The translations under genes were made by a program, and so were the position numbers. Below are positions 37,050 to 47,109 of a stretch of DNA of 64,000 bases, in pieces (positions within the stretch are counted from its first letter, which is position 1; each line of letters opens with the position of its first letter). Under the pieces are notes generated by a model. The model worked only from the letters and a program-made list of their open reading frames with translations, was not told where the DNA came from and searched no databases. Source of the DNA: Leptidea sinapis (lineage: Eukaryota; Arthropoda; Insecta; Lepidoptera; Pieridae); contig NC_066301.1 of assembly GCF_905404315.1 (NCBI RefSeq), positions 7,068,001 through 7,132,000 on the forward strand. The letters run 5' to 3'.

Positions 37050-37554
37050 CTTCTGTGTCTCAAATGTGAGGTCGACGCTAGGATGTTGAGGCATTCCTCA
37101 TTCAAATTTATTTTAATGCGGAATGGCTAAAAACAGCAGCAACTTGAAATTATCGTGGAACGGTGCAAGAATTAAATTGATATCCGGATTATCATTTGGA
37201 ATTTGGTCATCCATTTCTTGTCAGAAATGAAAAATAAATGGGGCAAAAATTTCCCATAATATTGGCCCTGGTTGCAGCGTTGCTGCCCTGGTCATTTGTG
37301 CGCCTATATCTACCCGAGACCTATTTAAACATAAGTATTCTCCGGCCGTATCTATCTGCTCTGACTGTGGAAAGCCATATTGATTCCTCTAGAGTCTAGA
37401 TGAAGTTGTTAAATATTTTACTCGATATAAAATAACGTATTCCAAAAGACAACTTCATTTGTATGTCCTGTGTTACTGCGCTTGCAGCGATTGGCTTGAT
37501 AGCCTGTGGTCCTTGACAGTTGTATGTGAGAAGCTATTGCTACTTCTTGAAGTG
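37050..37554. other. Unassigned
   Basis: No gene or matched repeat seen. Confidence 0.3.
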
Positions 37555-37790
37555 AACCTTCATCCCGCCTAGTAGGCAGACGGTCCGAGGTTCGAGTCTC
37601 CTTCCGAGACGCCCCGCGCCTGTGAGCTACATTTTCGGCCTCCAAGGCCCCCGCCCGGCTTCGCTGTAAAAGCCTTCAGGGCACAGAGGAGGTTTATAGT
37701 CGGTAGGGGGTGTTTACACCCGAGCCCGACATATGGGCCCCGTTTCGGGGTCTTCAATACGTAAATGTATTTTACTCCTCTCGAAAAAAA
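37555..37790 (+). mobile_element. GC-rich tRNA-derived SINE candidate
   Basis: A tRNA-like head (CCTAGTAGGCAGACGGTCCG, GAGGTTCGAGTCTCCTTCCG) precedes a GC-rich body (CCCCGTTTCGGGGTCTTC hairpin) and a tail ending in poly-A near 37785. Single copy in this window, so the call is from structure only. Confidence 0.45.
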
Positions 37791-37940
37791 AAATATTTAA
37801 GTGAACAAAAAAAAGTTTGAGCTGTTGTAAGCATTAAAATATCATCACTCTTAGACCAATGTATAGATTAAATAAAACATATAATCTACCTAAACTATAA
37901 TTTAAGGGATTACTGCCTTATTCATAATTAACGCTTTTCG

Positions 37941-38673
37941 AAGGTATTAAGCTATATTAGTTAAAACGTGTTTTGAGCCTATAAATAATAAAATAAAATT
38001 CCTTATTCATATTATTTGATAAATCTCCCATAACTAATACGTCTCTAAAGTACGCAATGTTGCGATTTCGTACAAAAACACATGATTTTAAGTAATTTAA
38101 TGAGGAACTGTCAATGTCAATGCGTTCGAGTGCTTAAAAGTCACGTCAGATTTACCGAAGAGATAATGAGCGTTTTAGCTCTAATATGCGATTATGAATA
38201 CCATTTTTAAACAAGCGTATATTAGCGATGTTTTAAATCTACGCTAAGTCATTATATAGTAGCTTCTATAAACCTATATTTAGTACTCGAACGCAAAAAA
38301 ACATGGCCGACATCGATCAGCAGTTCGTTAAATAATGACGTGTTATATAGCTTCCCGCTCAAGTTGTTGGATATCCGTCATAGATTGACAACCGACAGAC
38401 TTCATAACTTTGATTTTTGAAGTTTGAAATTATTTTGACATCGACTTTTGACAACTGACAAACCATTGACATTGAAAAGATGTCTTTTTCAGTGACAGTT
38501 CCTCATTAAATTAGTTAAAATCATGTTTATTTTGTACTAAATGGCAACATTGCTTACTATAGAGACGTATTAGTTATGGGAGATTTATAGATATCTAACG
38601 AATATGAATAAGGAATTTTATCGAACGTTCAATAGGCTAAAAACACGTTTTAACTAATATAGCTTTATACCTT
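37941..38673. mobile_element. Foldback-like element with about 170-bp inverted arms
   Basis: The left arm AAGGTATTAAGCTATATTAG ... TTTAATGAGGAACTGTCA (37941-38113) is repeated inverted at about 38490-38673. Within the loop a second inverted pair (ATGCGTTCGAGTGCTTAAA / TTTAGTACTCGAACGCA) is nested. No coding frame. Confidence 0.85.
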
Positions 38674-39216
38674 CTAACTAATATAGATTGTAAACGCTAC
38701 AACCAATCCGACAATATTTGTGCTAATCATGTGGCTAAGCTGCAAATGGTCATTTATTTTACTGATTTTCTTTTGTTTATTCAAAATTTACATACATTAA
38801 ATTGAAAAATTGTTCGTATTAAGTTTTAGAAAAGTACTGATTCTATTAAATTCTTTAATAAAAGAATGTTGTTCTAGCTGAAAATTCGGAGATTTTTGAC
38901 TCCCAAAATTTATTTTTGGGAAGCAACTTTCAAATTTTTTATTGGATATTTCAAATTATATATAAATATGAATACTTAGAATAGAAATTCGGTTCAAAAT
39001 TTTCTTTTAAGTCCTTCTGGAATATTTTCATTGCATTATGTTGTAATCGGCATCTAAAAAACAATATTTGTGGTTATTCAAACTGAAATTCAAATTCAAA
39101 TATTTTTATTCAAAATAGGATTCAAAATCATTTATTGAACGTCAAACACTTCCATCCATTCAAAAGAGACTGCCCCAGACCTGAGAAGAAATGGCGCAAG
39201 AAACTCAGCGGGCTTT
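38674..39216. other. Unassigned, AT-rich
   Basis: No gene. CAAATTCAAATATTTTTATT and AGAAGAAATGGCGCAAGAAA near 39090-39200 resemble words common in lepidopteran repeats. Confidence 0.3.
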
Positions 39217-39533
39217 TCATATATATAAAATTCTCGTGTCATGGTGTTAAACATTGAACTCCTCCGAAACGGCTTGACCGATTCTCATGAAATTTTGAGT
39301 TAATATTGGGTAGGTCTGAGAATCGGACAACATCTATTTTTCATCCCCCTAAATGTTAAGGGTGGTCCACACGATTTTTTTTTTAATTTTTTGACATTTT
39401 TTTTAATATGTTTGATTATGAGTCAGCATTAAAAAATACATTCAACTTCAAATTTTCACCCATCTACGATCAACAGTTACTTTTGTATCGCGATTTTAAT
39501 ATCGGCAATACAACGTTTGATGGGTCAGCTAGT
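39217..39533 (+). mobile_element. Helitron-like element, first subfamily
   Basis: Starts ATATATATAAAATTCTCGTG and ends ACGTTTGATGGGTCAGCTAGT; same blocks in the same order as 13812-14098, in opposite orientation. Confidence 0.65.
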
Positions 39534-39639
39534 ATTATTATGAAATCATTCAAAAAACGTTTTTGTTTCATTTGTACGTCATTAACTTTGTTTACACATT
39601 TCCGACGGCCTTAGACTACATTATTCCCGAATACTTACA

Positions 39640-39690
39640 TGATTTTTTTTCTATTGACAGAACAGTGTCTTTCGGGTCAGCTAGTGACTT
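39640..39690 (+). mobile_element. Helitron-like 3' end scrap
   Basis: GACAGAACAGTGTCTTTCGG followed by GTCAGCTAGT: only the terminal hairpin region and end remain. Confidence 0.4.
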
Positions 39691-39837
39691 TATAAATTAT
39701 ATCACGCTTTGGAAATGTATGTAAGTTACTAAGTAGTTATTGAATAAATACATTTTTGAGTGCCTGATAGATCTGACAGTGAATCTATGATTTAATAATA
39801 TGAATAATATTTGAAAACAAAATTTTATGAACGATGC

Positions 39838-39897
39838 GAGACTCGAACCCACGACCTCTCGCGTTCCGTGTGAGTGCTCTTCCAACTGAGCTATATA
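39838..39897 (-). repeat. tRNA-like sequence, probably SINE head
   Basis: On the minus strand TATAGCTCAGTTGGAAGAGC (A box, D arm) and GTCGTGGGTTCGAGTCTCGC (B box) are well formed, but the acceptor stem cannot pair and the T stem is weak. A pseudo-tRNA or SINE head, not a functional tRNA. Confidence 0.55.
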
Positions 39898-40461
39898 AAA
39901 ATTTGGATTACATTGTGATATCGTACAATAACATTTATAATTAAAGAGCCTGAGGGTGTTCGCTTTATCTTATTTTATTAGTCCGTGGTGTCATTCCGAA
40001 AATCGTTTCATTCCCAAAACGTGGTATCACACAGAAAGTCATATTTTATTTTAGAGTAACCTTTACGAACGTTTATTTACAATCAATTCTATTAAATTTC
40101 GTAACGTTTGATGAGGAGTATGAAACATAAACATTACAAAAGTAGCTCGCAGTATCATAATAATATTATATAGAGCCACAGCTGACAGCGGGTCCCCGAA
40201 ACTGCAGGATGACCCAATTTCCTATAAGGCCTTGTCTACATAAGCGAATGAAATATCATCCATCTCATTCACTCGCTTCGCCACCCACTCTCTTTTTCTT
40301 CCGTATTAAGCATAGTATCGGCGCTGTTTTTTACATTGGGACCCGACTTATATTATCATTGTTTGGTGACTTCACTCAACCCACATTGCTGGTGAATGAC
40401 AGCAGTACCGGGTGACTGCAATACCATAGATAACTGATGATGCTAGTAAATCCAACGATAA
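39898..40461. other. Unassigned
   Basis: Contains TTATTAGTCCGTGGTGTCAT near 39977, the end of the element type at 41605-41895. No gene. Confidence 0.3.
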
Positions 40462-40641
40462 ATCTATATATATAAAAGAGAATGTATGTTTGTAATAATA
40501 ACAATAATAATTTTTCCCTAATAACTCCTAAACTATTCGACCGATATCAATAAAATCTTTTGTAATAGATTCGTTGAAGCTCGAGGAAGGTTTACGTATA
40601 TAATTTATATGGTAAAACAACGTTTGCCAGGTCAGCTAGTA
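40462..40641 (+). mobile_element. Short Helitron-like element
   Basis: TCTATATATATAAAAGAGAA start; CTAAACTATTCGACCGATAT; end ACGTTTGCCAGGTCAGCTAGT. About 180 bp, the most compact copy here. Confidence 0.6.
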
Positions 40642-40764
40642 AACTATAACAGATAGTACTTGAAAGGAAATTATATCCCTACTTTTATATCTTTTCTATA
40701 ATTTTTTTATACTAAATAATAATTTATTCAAACGAAACAAATCTTTTAACCATATTTACAATAC

Positions 40765-40960
40765 TATGAGTACATTAAATTAAAACTATCATTACGGGGA
40801 AGCGTACGAAGAATACTTGCTAGGATACGCTGGATAGCTAAGCTGATCCGTTGACCGAAATAGCTGCCAGCGCTTGGGCTGCCAGTAGCCGTTATTGAGG
40901 CGAGAAGATAGTACTTTGTACATTCTCCGCGACACCAAACGGCACAAAGATGTAAGACTT
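40765..40960 (-). pseudogene. LINE family 3 C-terminal fragment
   Basis: Matches 28276-28440: TTACGGGGAAGCGTACG, CTGATCCGTTGACCGAAATA, GCTGCCAGCGCTTGGGC. Read in reverse it encodes remnants of GSYFGQRIS. It carries a short extra piece (CTTGCTAGGATACGCTGG). Confidence 0.6.
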
Positions 40961-41604
40961 AATAATTTTAATAAATAATATTTAATAATTTTCTATAAGT
41001 AATTTGTTTATTACTAATGTAGTTACTTTAAATATTTTCTAGTTACTTTTAATAGGGTTAATACGTTGAGTCATGCTAATCTCTCACCGTGGCACAGTTT
41101 CAAGACAATCTCTGGTAATCTCGGAATAATCTCAGCGACAGGAGTCGCTGTGTCAATACACTGTGATGATATGTTTGAGTAGCTACTCGTATCACAAGAA
41201 TGTTCTTATCTCACTCCATGACACACGACATATTATGATATCGACCCCAACTCACGAACCGGCCAAGTTTCTCCACTCATGTTGCTGCTGTGGTGTGCAA
41301 CAGCTTGATCTATTGAGTGGGATAGGAGTAGTGAGTCCGTCCCACTTTGATCAAATCAATATCACTTTATGCGTTTAGGTCAAAGTAATTACACTACTGA
41401 ATAACAAAACTATTTACCACAGCTTCGGAAAAGGTTGACCCTTCATCAGACGAAGTGGCAAGAATCTCATTGCCAATCTTTTAAACCAACAGTAACAGCT
41501 TGGTCGTTTTACAAATGAATATAAATACAATTTAAAGTGATGCCAAAAATACTCAAACGTTAAAAAAAATCAATGACTTGCACGAGTGATTTAAAAAAAA
41601 TATT
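40961..41604. other. Unassigned
   Basis: No gene or matched repeat seen. Confidence 0.3.
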
Positions 41605-41895
41605 GTAAACACGGACTAGTAAAAAAATAAGGAGTCTGTGTCTTCTTACATAACAGTGTAGCACCAAAGCAAGCCGATTAACGTGTAAATACATAGCCCA
41701 CACACTTACACTACTACAGGCCGATAGGCGGCCATTATGAGAATTGTCATCGTCTGTGACAGATCATTTTGCGTCTCAATAAAATGTTTTAGAAATGCCG
41801 TCGTACGTTGTGAAAAAGTGTAAAAACAATAATATAAAAGTATTTGTGGATATATGATTATTTAAGGGAGAAAAAATTGTGTAACTGGTTTTATT
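41605..41895 (+). mobile_element. Non-autonomous DNA element with THAP-like start codon context
   Basis: Inverse relative of 4580-4990, beginning ACGGACTAGTAAAAAAATAA. From 41795 a short frame reads MPSYVVKKCKNNN before a stop, which looks like the first residues of a THAP domain (normally MPxxCxxxxCKNN), as in P-element-type transposases. The first Cys is replaced by Tyr, so this is at best a decayed remnant. Confidence 0.4.
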
Positions 41896-41959
41896 TTGTT
41901 TAGGGCTTGGCACTGACTTAAAATCTATCAATGTGTAGTACATACAAATACATAATAGT

Positions 41960-43110
41960 ATTTTCTTAATATTAAAGGTAAAGGTTTGCATAAGAGGTGT
42001 ATTAAATTAAATTTTTTAGTTATTTGATACTTTTCAGTTTTTGAAGTCGGTTTTTTTAAACGTAGTTTATCGTTTATTTTTTACGTTTTAGTGCCATCTT
42101 TAATTAACCTGATTTTGTTATTTAATCAACCTAAATGGAAACTCAAAATAAAAGTCGTACACAGAAAACAATTATGTCATCCAGGTAGACGAAAATTTTC
42201 ATGAAAATTTTCATATAAATGTTCATAAAATGAAAACTACTAGGCCAAACTATGTAAAATTTTATGGAACCAAATGGCATCGGATCATAAATCTCAAAGT
42301 AATCGGTGTACATACATAAAAACCCCATTTGTCGTATCACCGCTCTTCGACAACACTTCCCTTAATGCCTCGCCTAGTATCGGAATACTGGGTCTTGAAA
42401 TCTCGAGCGACTGCCAATTTCGTGGTCATCTGGAGGGCAAAGCCAAATTGGCTTCAAAGAAACTGGGCGTCATTAATAGAGCACGGCATTACTTCAAGCC
42501 GGCCCACATACTAGCGTTCTACAAAGCGCAGGTCCGGCCACACGTGGAGTATTGCTGTCATCTCTGGTCTGGCGCACCCCAGTATCAGCTCGATCCATTT
42601 GACCGCGTGCAACGTAGAGCAGCCCCAATTGTGGGCGACCCAGTGCTCTGTGAACGGCTGGATCACTTGGCGTTGCGTAGAGAAGGCGCTTCATTGTGTC
42701 TTCTACCGCATTTATCACGGGGAGTGTTCCGAAGAGCTGTTTAACCTGATTCCTGCCGCCGAATTCCACCTTCGCACGACACGCCACAAGTTAGGATATC
42801 ATGCCCACCATCTGGATGTGTGGTGGTCCTCCATAGTGCGGTTGTCAAGGAGCTTTCTTCCACGTACTACGAAGCTGTGGAATGAGCTTCCTTGTGCGGT
42901 GTTTCAGGGACAATACTACATGGGTACCTTCAAAAAAAGCGCGTACACCTTTCTTAAAGGCCGGCAACGCTCCTGTGATTCCTCTGGTGTTGCAAGAGAT
43001 TATGGGCGGCGGTGATCACTTAACAACAGGTGACCCGTACGCACGTTTGTCCTCCTATTCCATAAAAAAAAAACCGATCGAATTGATAACCTCCTCCATT
43101 TTGAAGTCGC
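41960..43110 (-). mobile_element. ACCGACTTC-type repeat, split by a LINE
   Basis: The repeat (intact at 17160-17370 and 21113-21310) is seen here as AAAGGTAAAGGTTTGCATAA ... TTTGAAGTCGGTTT (41960-42056) and GTAATCGGTGTACATACATA (42299). After the LINE it resumes as ACCGATCGAATTGATAACCT (43072). The LINE therefore landed inside it. Confidence 0.6.
42319..43069 (+). pseudogene. LINE family 2 reverse transcriptase C-terminal part, frameshifted
   Basis: Frame 1 gives SIGILGLEISSDCQFRGHLE, KAKLASKKLGVINRARHYF, LAFYKAQVRPHVEYCCHLWS and QRRAAPIVGDPVLCERLD. Near 42700 the frame shifts and continues CVFYRIYHGECSEELFNLIP ... GTFKKSAYTFLKGRQRS, then a stop and poly-A at about 43062. This is the LINE region after the RT palm. 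5'-truncated and dead. Confidence 0.8.
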
Positions 43111-44058
43111 CTAAAATAAAGCCCGCTAAGTTTGTTGCGCCCGTTCTTCTCAGGCCTAAGGCATTCTGCATTTTGGAATGGATGGTAGTTTTTTGACTTT
43201 CAATAAGTGATGTCACAATATCCAATTTTGAATCAAAATATTTGATTTGAATTTGACTTAGTATAAGGTCAACTTATAAATATAGATCACTTTTATCTGT
43301 ACTATATTAGTTATTTTCAATCAATATCCTTGCTTTGTCAAATCTAGCATTAACATTAGCTGCAAATAGTAATGTACAAACCTACTTAGTATAGGAAATA
43401 AATAACTTATCATGAATGGTAATTTCATTATAATAATCACATTAAATTAGATTTTTTATATATTTCTATATTTTTAAAATGATCGGTCGGACCGGTGAAG
43501 TAGGTGATGAACAAAGCTCGAGCATTCGTCATCGCACTTACGATTCGATACAAACACGGGGAGTGAGACAGGCCTGATATCACCCTCCTACAAGTCTCGC
43601 ACCGGGAGCATCGTGTGGTGACTTGTGGACAGCCGCCAGTGCTCTCATTTGACCGAATCACGAATCAAATCTATTTTAGTCAGAGCAAGATCGCTTACGC
43701 AACAATTACTTCAATTCGCAAGTGTTATTGAGTAAGTCGTGCATTAGCTGCCAACTAAGCGTTTGAAAGCAATCGATCTAAAAAGTGCGTTCAGGTGAAG
43801 AAATATTATGAAACGAAAATATTATGTACGTTAGGTATAGATCCGGAAGACTGTTTTTGACTCAAGAGCGATCGAATTCAACAATCAATAGTGTTGACAA
43901 AAATTTTATTAGTAGCCCTCCAAAGCCCAGGAGGGTGATGTTTGTATGTGCCTTTAATGTAAATGTAGCGACGACTTACGACGGCATAGGTGCAAAGTAC
44001 CCTTTACTCTTCATATTATGCATTGCTGTAAGTAAGTCTTTAAACCGATTCAGAGACT
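43111..44058. other. Unassigned host flank of the Polinton
   Basis: No recognisable gene; the frame at 43824-44060 ends by chance at the insertion site. AT-rich. Confidence 0.35.
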
Positions 44059-44064
44059 GATAGG
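44059..44064 (+). repeat. Left target-site duplication GATAGG
   Basis: These six bases precede the first TIR base and are repeated exactly at 56727-56732. Six-base duplications are the signature of Polinton integrase. Confidence 0.93.
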
Positions 44065-44122
44065 AGTAGTAGGGATTCGCCGGTTCTGGCTCACAGTAGT
44101 AGGGATTCGCCGGTTCTGGCTC
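44065..44122 (+). repeat. 30-bp direct repeat at the tip of the left TIR
   Basis: The terminal 30 bases, beginning AGTAGTAGGGATTCGCCGG, are followed at once by a second copy of 28 bases. A third partial echo (GATTCTGGCTCAC) follows. The mirror arrangement closes the right TIR (about 56669-56726). Such a doubled tip could be a binding array for integrase or terminal protein, or simple slippage; the sequence does not decide. Confidence 0.9.
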
Positions 44123-44423
44123 CTCGATTCTGGCTCACTTGCTCGTGATGCCTACTAAAAAAAAAAAAAAGAAGTTTGGTGTCAAACTGGGGGTTTTGAT
44201 GTATTTCCGAGTGATTGCGCTGATCCGTTTTTCGATATCTCTTATAGTTTCAAAGTTAGCTTTTTAAATTAAACAGATCCATAATCATTAATAATCACTG
44301 GTCATTTAGCTAATGATTGGTGAGCGACTCAATGTCTAAATTTCCATGAACGTGATACAGGTAATTTACTAATTACCTCTACCACATTCGTTACTACGAT
44401 TAAAAAGACAGTTTCTGTATTTA

Positions 44424-44870
44424 TTATTTATTTTTAAAACATGATTTAAATAAAGTATATAATAAAACATCATTGCAGATTGTATCATTTTCAAAATATT
44501 TGATGAAATCATTCAAACTCTTCTTATTAAACTTAAAGTATAGATACATTATGCAGTACTCGCCACACACTGCGGTATATTCATTCTGTACTCTTGCAGT
44601 ATTGTAGTTATACATTCTGCAATTCCTTTGTAAAAACATCAGCTGGAATCCCTGAGGTGGACGACCATATGAATCGAAGTATTGTCCAATACCCTGCTCA
44701 TCAATGTGTATTGCAACCCAGTGAGTGCCTGGCTTATTATCACTATCTAAATTGCTGACAATATAACAGGGCGTTACAACATATATCGGCAATCGGTTTG
44801 CCGCGTAAACATTATTTTTAATACTGGGTTCGATTTTGTTCAAATAATTCTGTATCTCGATTGTATTCAT
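44424..44870 (-). CDS. PRO: Adenain-like cysteine protease (left TIR copy)
   Basis: A 148-aa protein of the adenovirus-protease (C5/C48-like) fold used by Polintons to mature virion proteins. The catalytic residues are visible in order: His50 in GTHWVAIHID, Asp66 in QYFDSYGRPP, Gln95 just before the active site, and Cys102 in TAVCGEYC, which aligns with the ACGxFC context of adenain. The length is somewhat below adenain (about 200 aa), as is usual for transposon homologues. The gene lies wholly within the left TIR and is transcribed outward, towards the element end; AATAAA overlaps the stop region. It differs from the right copy at one residue (Glu14 here, Asp14 there). Intact; activity is inferred. 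Confidence 0.92.
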   Translation of the reverse strand: MNTIEIQNYLNKIEPSIKNNVYAANRLPIYVVTPCYIVSNLDSDNKPGTHWVAIHIDEQGIGQYFDSYGRPPQGFQLMFLQRNCRMYNYNTARVQNEYTAVCGEYCIMYLYFKFNKKSLNDFIKYFENDTICNDVLLYTLFKSCFKNK

Positions 44871-45334
44871 ATTAGTTGAGAACAGGGTCTTGTCAGTTGC
44901 GATGATTGAATAGTTATGTGGATCATAATAACATAAGCACTCAATAAATAAGGCTTTAATGTATCTTATTCATGTATTTAAAACTTATATGGTTACAATA
45001 AAACAAAATATCATTACAAGCGATTCAAATATAAATCTATGAACATTTGATGAAATTATATTTTCATCAATTTTATTATAATATAAAAGCTGATTGAAAA
45101 CGAACTTTGTACCTACATACTTACGTAGTCATTAGTACAATCTGGAAATGTTGACTCCATTAAACTATCAATAATTGAACTTATCATTTAAGTGCCATTA
45201 TGTTTCACCATAATAAAACAAAATATCATTTTATATACATATTTTTATTATATAAATTTATAAGGTAATCTAGTATTTAATCAACATAAAAAATACACAA
45301 GGATACAAACGATTCAAACATTAATTATTATATT
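44871..45334. other. Non-coding spacer between protease and capsid gene
   Basis: AT-rich DNA. The part up to 45207 is TIR and must hold the protease promoter; the rest (45208-45334) is the 3' trailer of the capsid block. A minus-strand AATAAA at 45249-45244, about 86 nt after the capsid stop, is a plausible polyadenylation signal for the whole block. Confidence 0.6.
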
Positions 45335-46648
45335 CTAACTGCTGTAATCTACAGAAATATTACGATTTTTATCAATTTCAATAACATTATCGAATTCCGC
45401 ATAAACAATACAGTTAATTGTTTGTGTAAGAGCTGATTCAAAACGAACTTCTAATCTTACACTACCATGTTTTATAAGATTCCAATGACTTGAAGAATTT
45501 GCTGATAAATCGGGTGTTAAGTCGAAGGCTAGCAAGCAAAACCCTTTGGCATATTGCTCTCTTGATACTCCATTGCCTTCATTTAGGAAATGTATACCTG
45601 TTCCTGAGAATAACGTATGATAGACCGTAGTAAAAATATTATTGTCAAACGATGGCTGTAAGGCTTTTGAAGGTATCTGTTGTCCATCTATGTATAAACA
45701 AAATGTATTAATATCATAATTTTCGAAATTGAATGGGTTTTTTGTGAGACTACCATTAAAGGATGCATTATTCACAAAACCGACTATACACCTTTTGGGT
45801 ATTTGACCAAGGAATATGTTATCAAGGGTTTTCCCCTGAATGCCTGATGGTATAGTTAAAACTTTGACTTCTGCTCGCGTGATTGGATATTTTGCTGTAG
45901 TAGATGATAAAACTTTTTGATGTGCAAGTAGCACAGTTGGGTTGATTCGTGCTCTTCGAATAATAAGAGTTGCATCTGTAATAGACACTTTAAATTTATG
46001 GTCAGTTGATGAAGCCATGAGATTGAAATTTTCTCTAGAACGAACTAACTTTACGCACATGTCAACGCCATTAATCAAAAATTTTTCTTGATTGAATAAA
46101 TCTCCATGTAAATGTCCTATCATTTCTATTTCTTTGCTTTCACTAGCCAATTCTTGTCTTTTAATAAATCCTTTATTTTGTTCATCAGTTGCATCCATTT
46201 TTCCAGCTGAATCTTCATACCATAGACCACAAGTGAGATGAGATTCTTTTGCAGCAGGTGCATAATTCAATAGAGTTTCAATATAAGCTCGATATGCATA
46301 TGTATTATTCGGTGGCGATACAAGTTTTTGATTTAAATATACATCAAGTTGACTGAAAAGTGTATGTAACCAATTATTAACTGGGGCCACAACTGTCGGT
46401 ACTGTCAGTTTTGTATAATCTTGATTCAAAACTTTAGCTTTTATATGGAGTAAAGTATGGGATAAATCCACATAGTCATCACCTGCCCCAGGTACTTGAA
46501 ATTCTATTGGTCCATCATCAGCAAGTGATGAAATGGGCTTATAATGAATCCATAGTCCACTTTCAATGCTAGTTTGAGTTGATGGTAATGCAAATAAATC
46601 CAATTCGGACTTAATGCATTCACAAGACTGACTATGTAAAAATGACAT
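45335..46648 (-). CDS. Polinton major capsid protein (double jelly-roll)
   Basis: A 437-aa protein that I recognise as the Polinton/adintovirus hexon-like major capsid protein. Hallmarks include IEFQVPGAGDDYVDLSHTLL (residues 48-67), followed by a conserved block at 90-130 with NNWLHTLFSQLDVYLNQ and the YRAYIETLLNY segment. The family is predicted to form trimeric double jelly-roll capsomers of an icosahedral virion. No signal peptide or membrane segment is seen. The stop is followed by a plausible poly-A signal. Only 2 nt separate its ATG from the stop codon of the pVI-like gene upstream, so it is the last gene of the tightly packed minus-strand block. Full length and open, suggesting the capsid function is still under selection or was until recently. 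Confidence 0.9.
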   Translation of the reverse strand: MSFLHSQSCECIKSELDLFALPSTQTSIESGLWIHYKPISSLADDGPIEFQVPGAGDDYVDLSHTLLHIKAKVLNQDYTKLTVPTVVAPVNNWLHTLFSQLDVYLNQKLVSPPNNTYAYRAYIETLLNYAPAAKESHLTCGLWYEDSAGKMDATDEQNKGFIKRQELASESKEIEMIGHLHGDLFNQEKFLINGVDMCVKLVRSRENFNLMASSTDHKFKVSITDATLIIRRARINPTVLLAHQKVLSSTTAKYPITRAEVKVLTIPSGIQGKTLDNIFLGQIPKRCIVGFVNNASFNGSLTKNPFNFENYDINTFCLYIDGQQIPSKALQPSFDNNIFTTVYHTLFSGTGIHFLNEGNGVSREQYAKGFCLLAFDLTPDLSANSSSHWNLIKHGSVRLEVRFESALTQTINCIVYAEFDNVIEIDKNRNISVDYSS

Positions 46649-46650
46649 AT

Positions 46651-47109
46651 TTAATCAGTAAATATATCTTTGATTTGTTTTTGATTCAATTTTAATTTCT
46701 TAATAGCTTTCGCTTTCGCAGTCAATGATGGAATGATCGCAGAACGACGTTTTCGTTTTGTTATATACCCAGATCCAAACATGTTGATATTATCTATTTT
46801 AGCATCGGCTTTTCGTTTCAAATTTGAGCTGACTTCTTTTAGACGAGTTTTTATTGAATCTTCCATGGGGCGTGCATTAACCATATCTGATAATATACCT
46901 ACACCGGTACTTAATGCTTCTTTACCAATAGTTCGAACACCACTAGACAGTAGTGGTAAAATAGATCTAAACAGCCCCCCAAGAAAACTTCCGATTCCAT
47001 GACCTCTTTGATACGGTGCTCCTTTATAAATAACTCCGATACCCGATCCGGCCTGGTGAGTATAATAGTGTTCATATGGACATGAAATATTATCACGTTT
47101 GCCGTACAT
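46651..47109 (-). CDS. pVI/pX-like virion core protein, likely protease substrate
   Basis: A 152-aa basic protein. The N-terminus is followed by Gly-rich QAGSGIG (19-25) and QRGHGIG (34-40), then a long amphipathic stretch (GSFLGGLFRSILPLL, about 40-54), and a Lys/Arg-rich C-terminus with TKRKRR (117-122). This resembles the minor core proteins of adenoviruses and adintoviruses, whose amphipathic helix disrupts membranes after cleavage. Three sites fit the adenain consensus (M/I/L/N/Q)-X-G-X|G: after Ser22, His37 and Ser113. The start ATG shares one base with the penton stop codon (TAATG), and the stop lies 2 nt before the capsid ATG. The role is inferred from composition, motifs and position. 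Confidence 0.75.
   Translation of the reverse strand: MYGKRDNISCPYEHYYTHQAGSGIGVIYKGAPYQRGHGIGSFLGGLFRSILPLLSSGVRTIGKEALSTGVGILSDMVNARPMEDSIKTRLKEVSSNLKRKADAKIDNINMFGSGYITKRKRRSAIIPSLTAKAKAIKKLKLNQKQIKDIFTD

Larger units (their letters stand above)
44065..45207. repeat. Left terminal inverted repeat of the Polinton (about 1143 bp)
   Basis: It matches 55583-56726 in inverse orientation. Homology starts at the terminal AGTAGTAGGG and ends after TGTTTCA at 45207, where the two copies diverge abruptly. Differences seen by eye are one base near 44211 (AGTGATT versus AGCGATT), one near 44391 (CTACCAC versus CTATCAC), one inside the protease gene (Glu14 versus Asp14) and 14 versus 15 A residues in a homopolymer. 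The repeat contains the whole protease gene and about 340 bp upstream of it. Confidence 0.95.

Noticed and set aside
43824..44060. A small gene directly before the Polinton
   Set aside because: No recognisable product, low-complexity composition, and its stop codon is formed by the host sequence at the insertion site.
44065..44122. CRISPR-like array at the TIR tip
   Set aside because: Only two direct units without spacers, in an animal transposon end.
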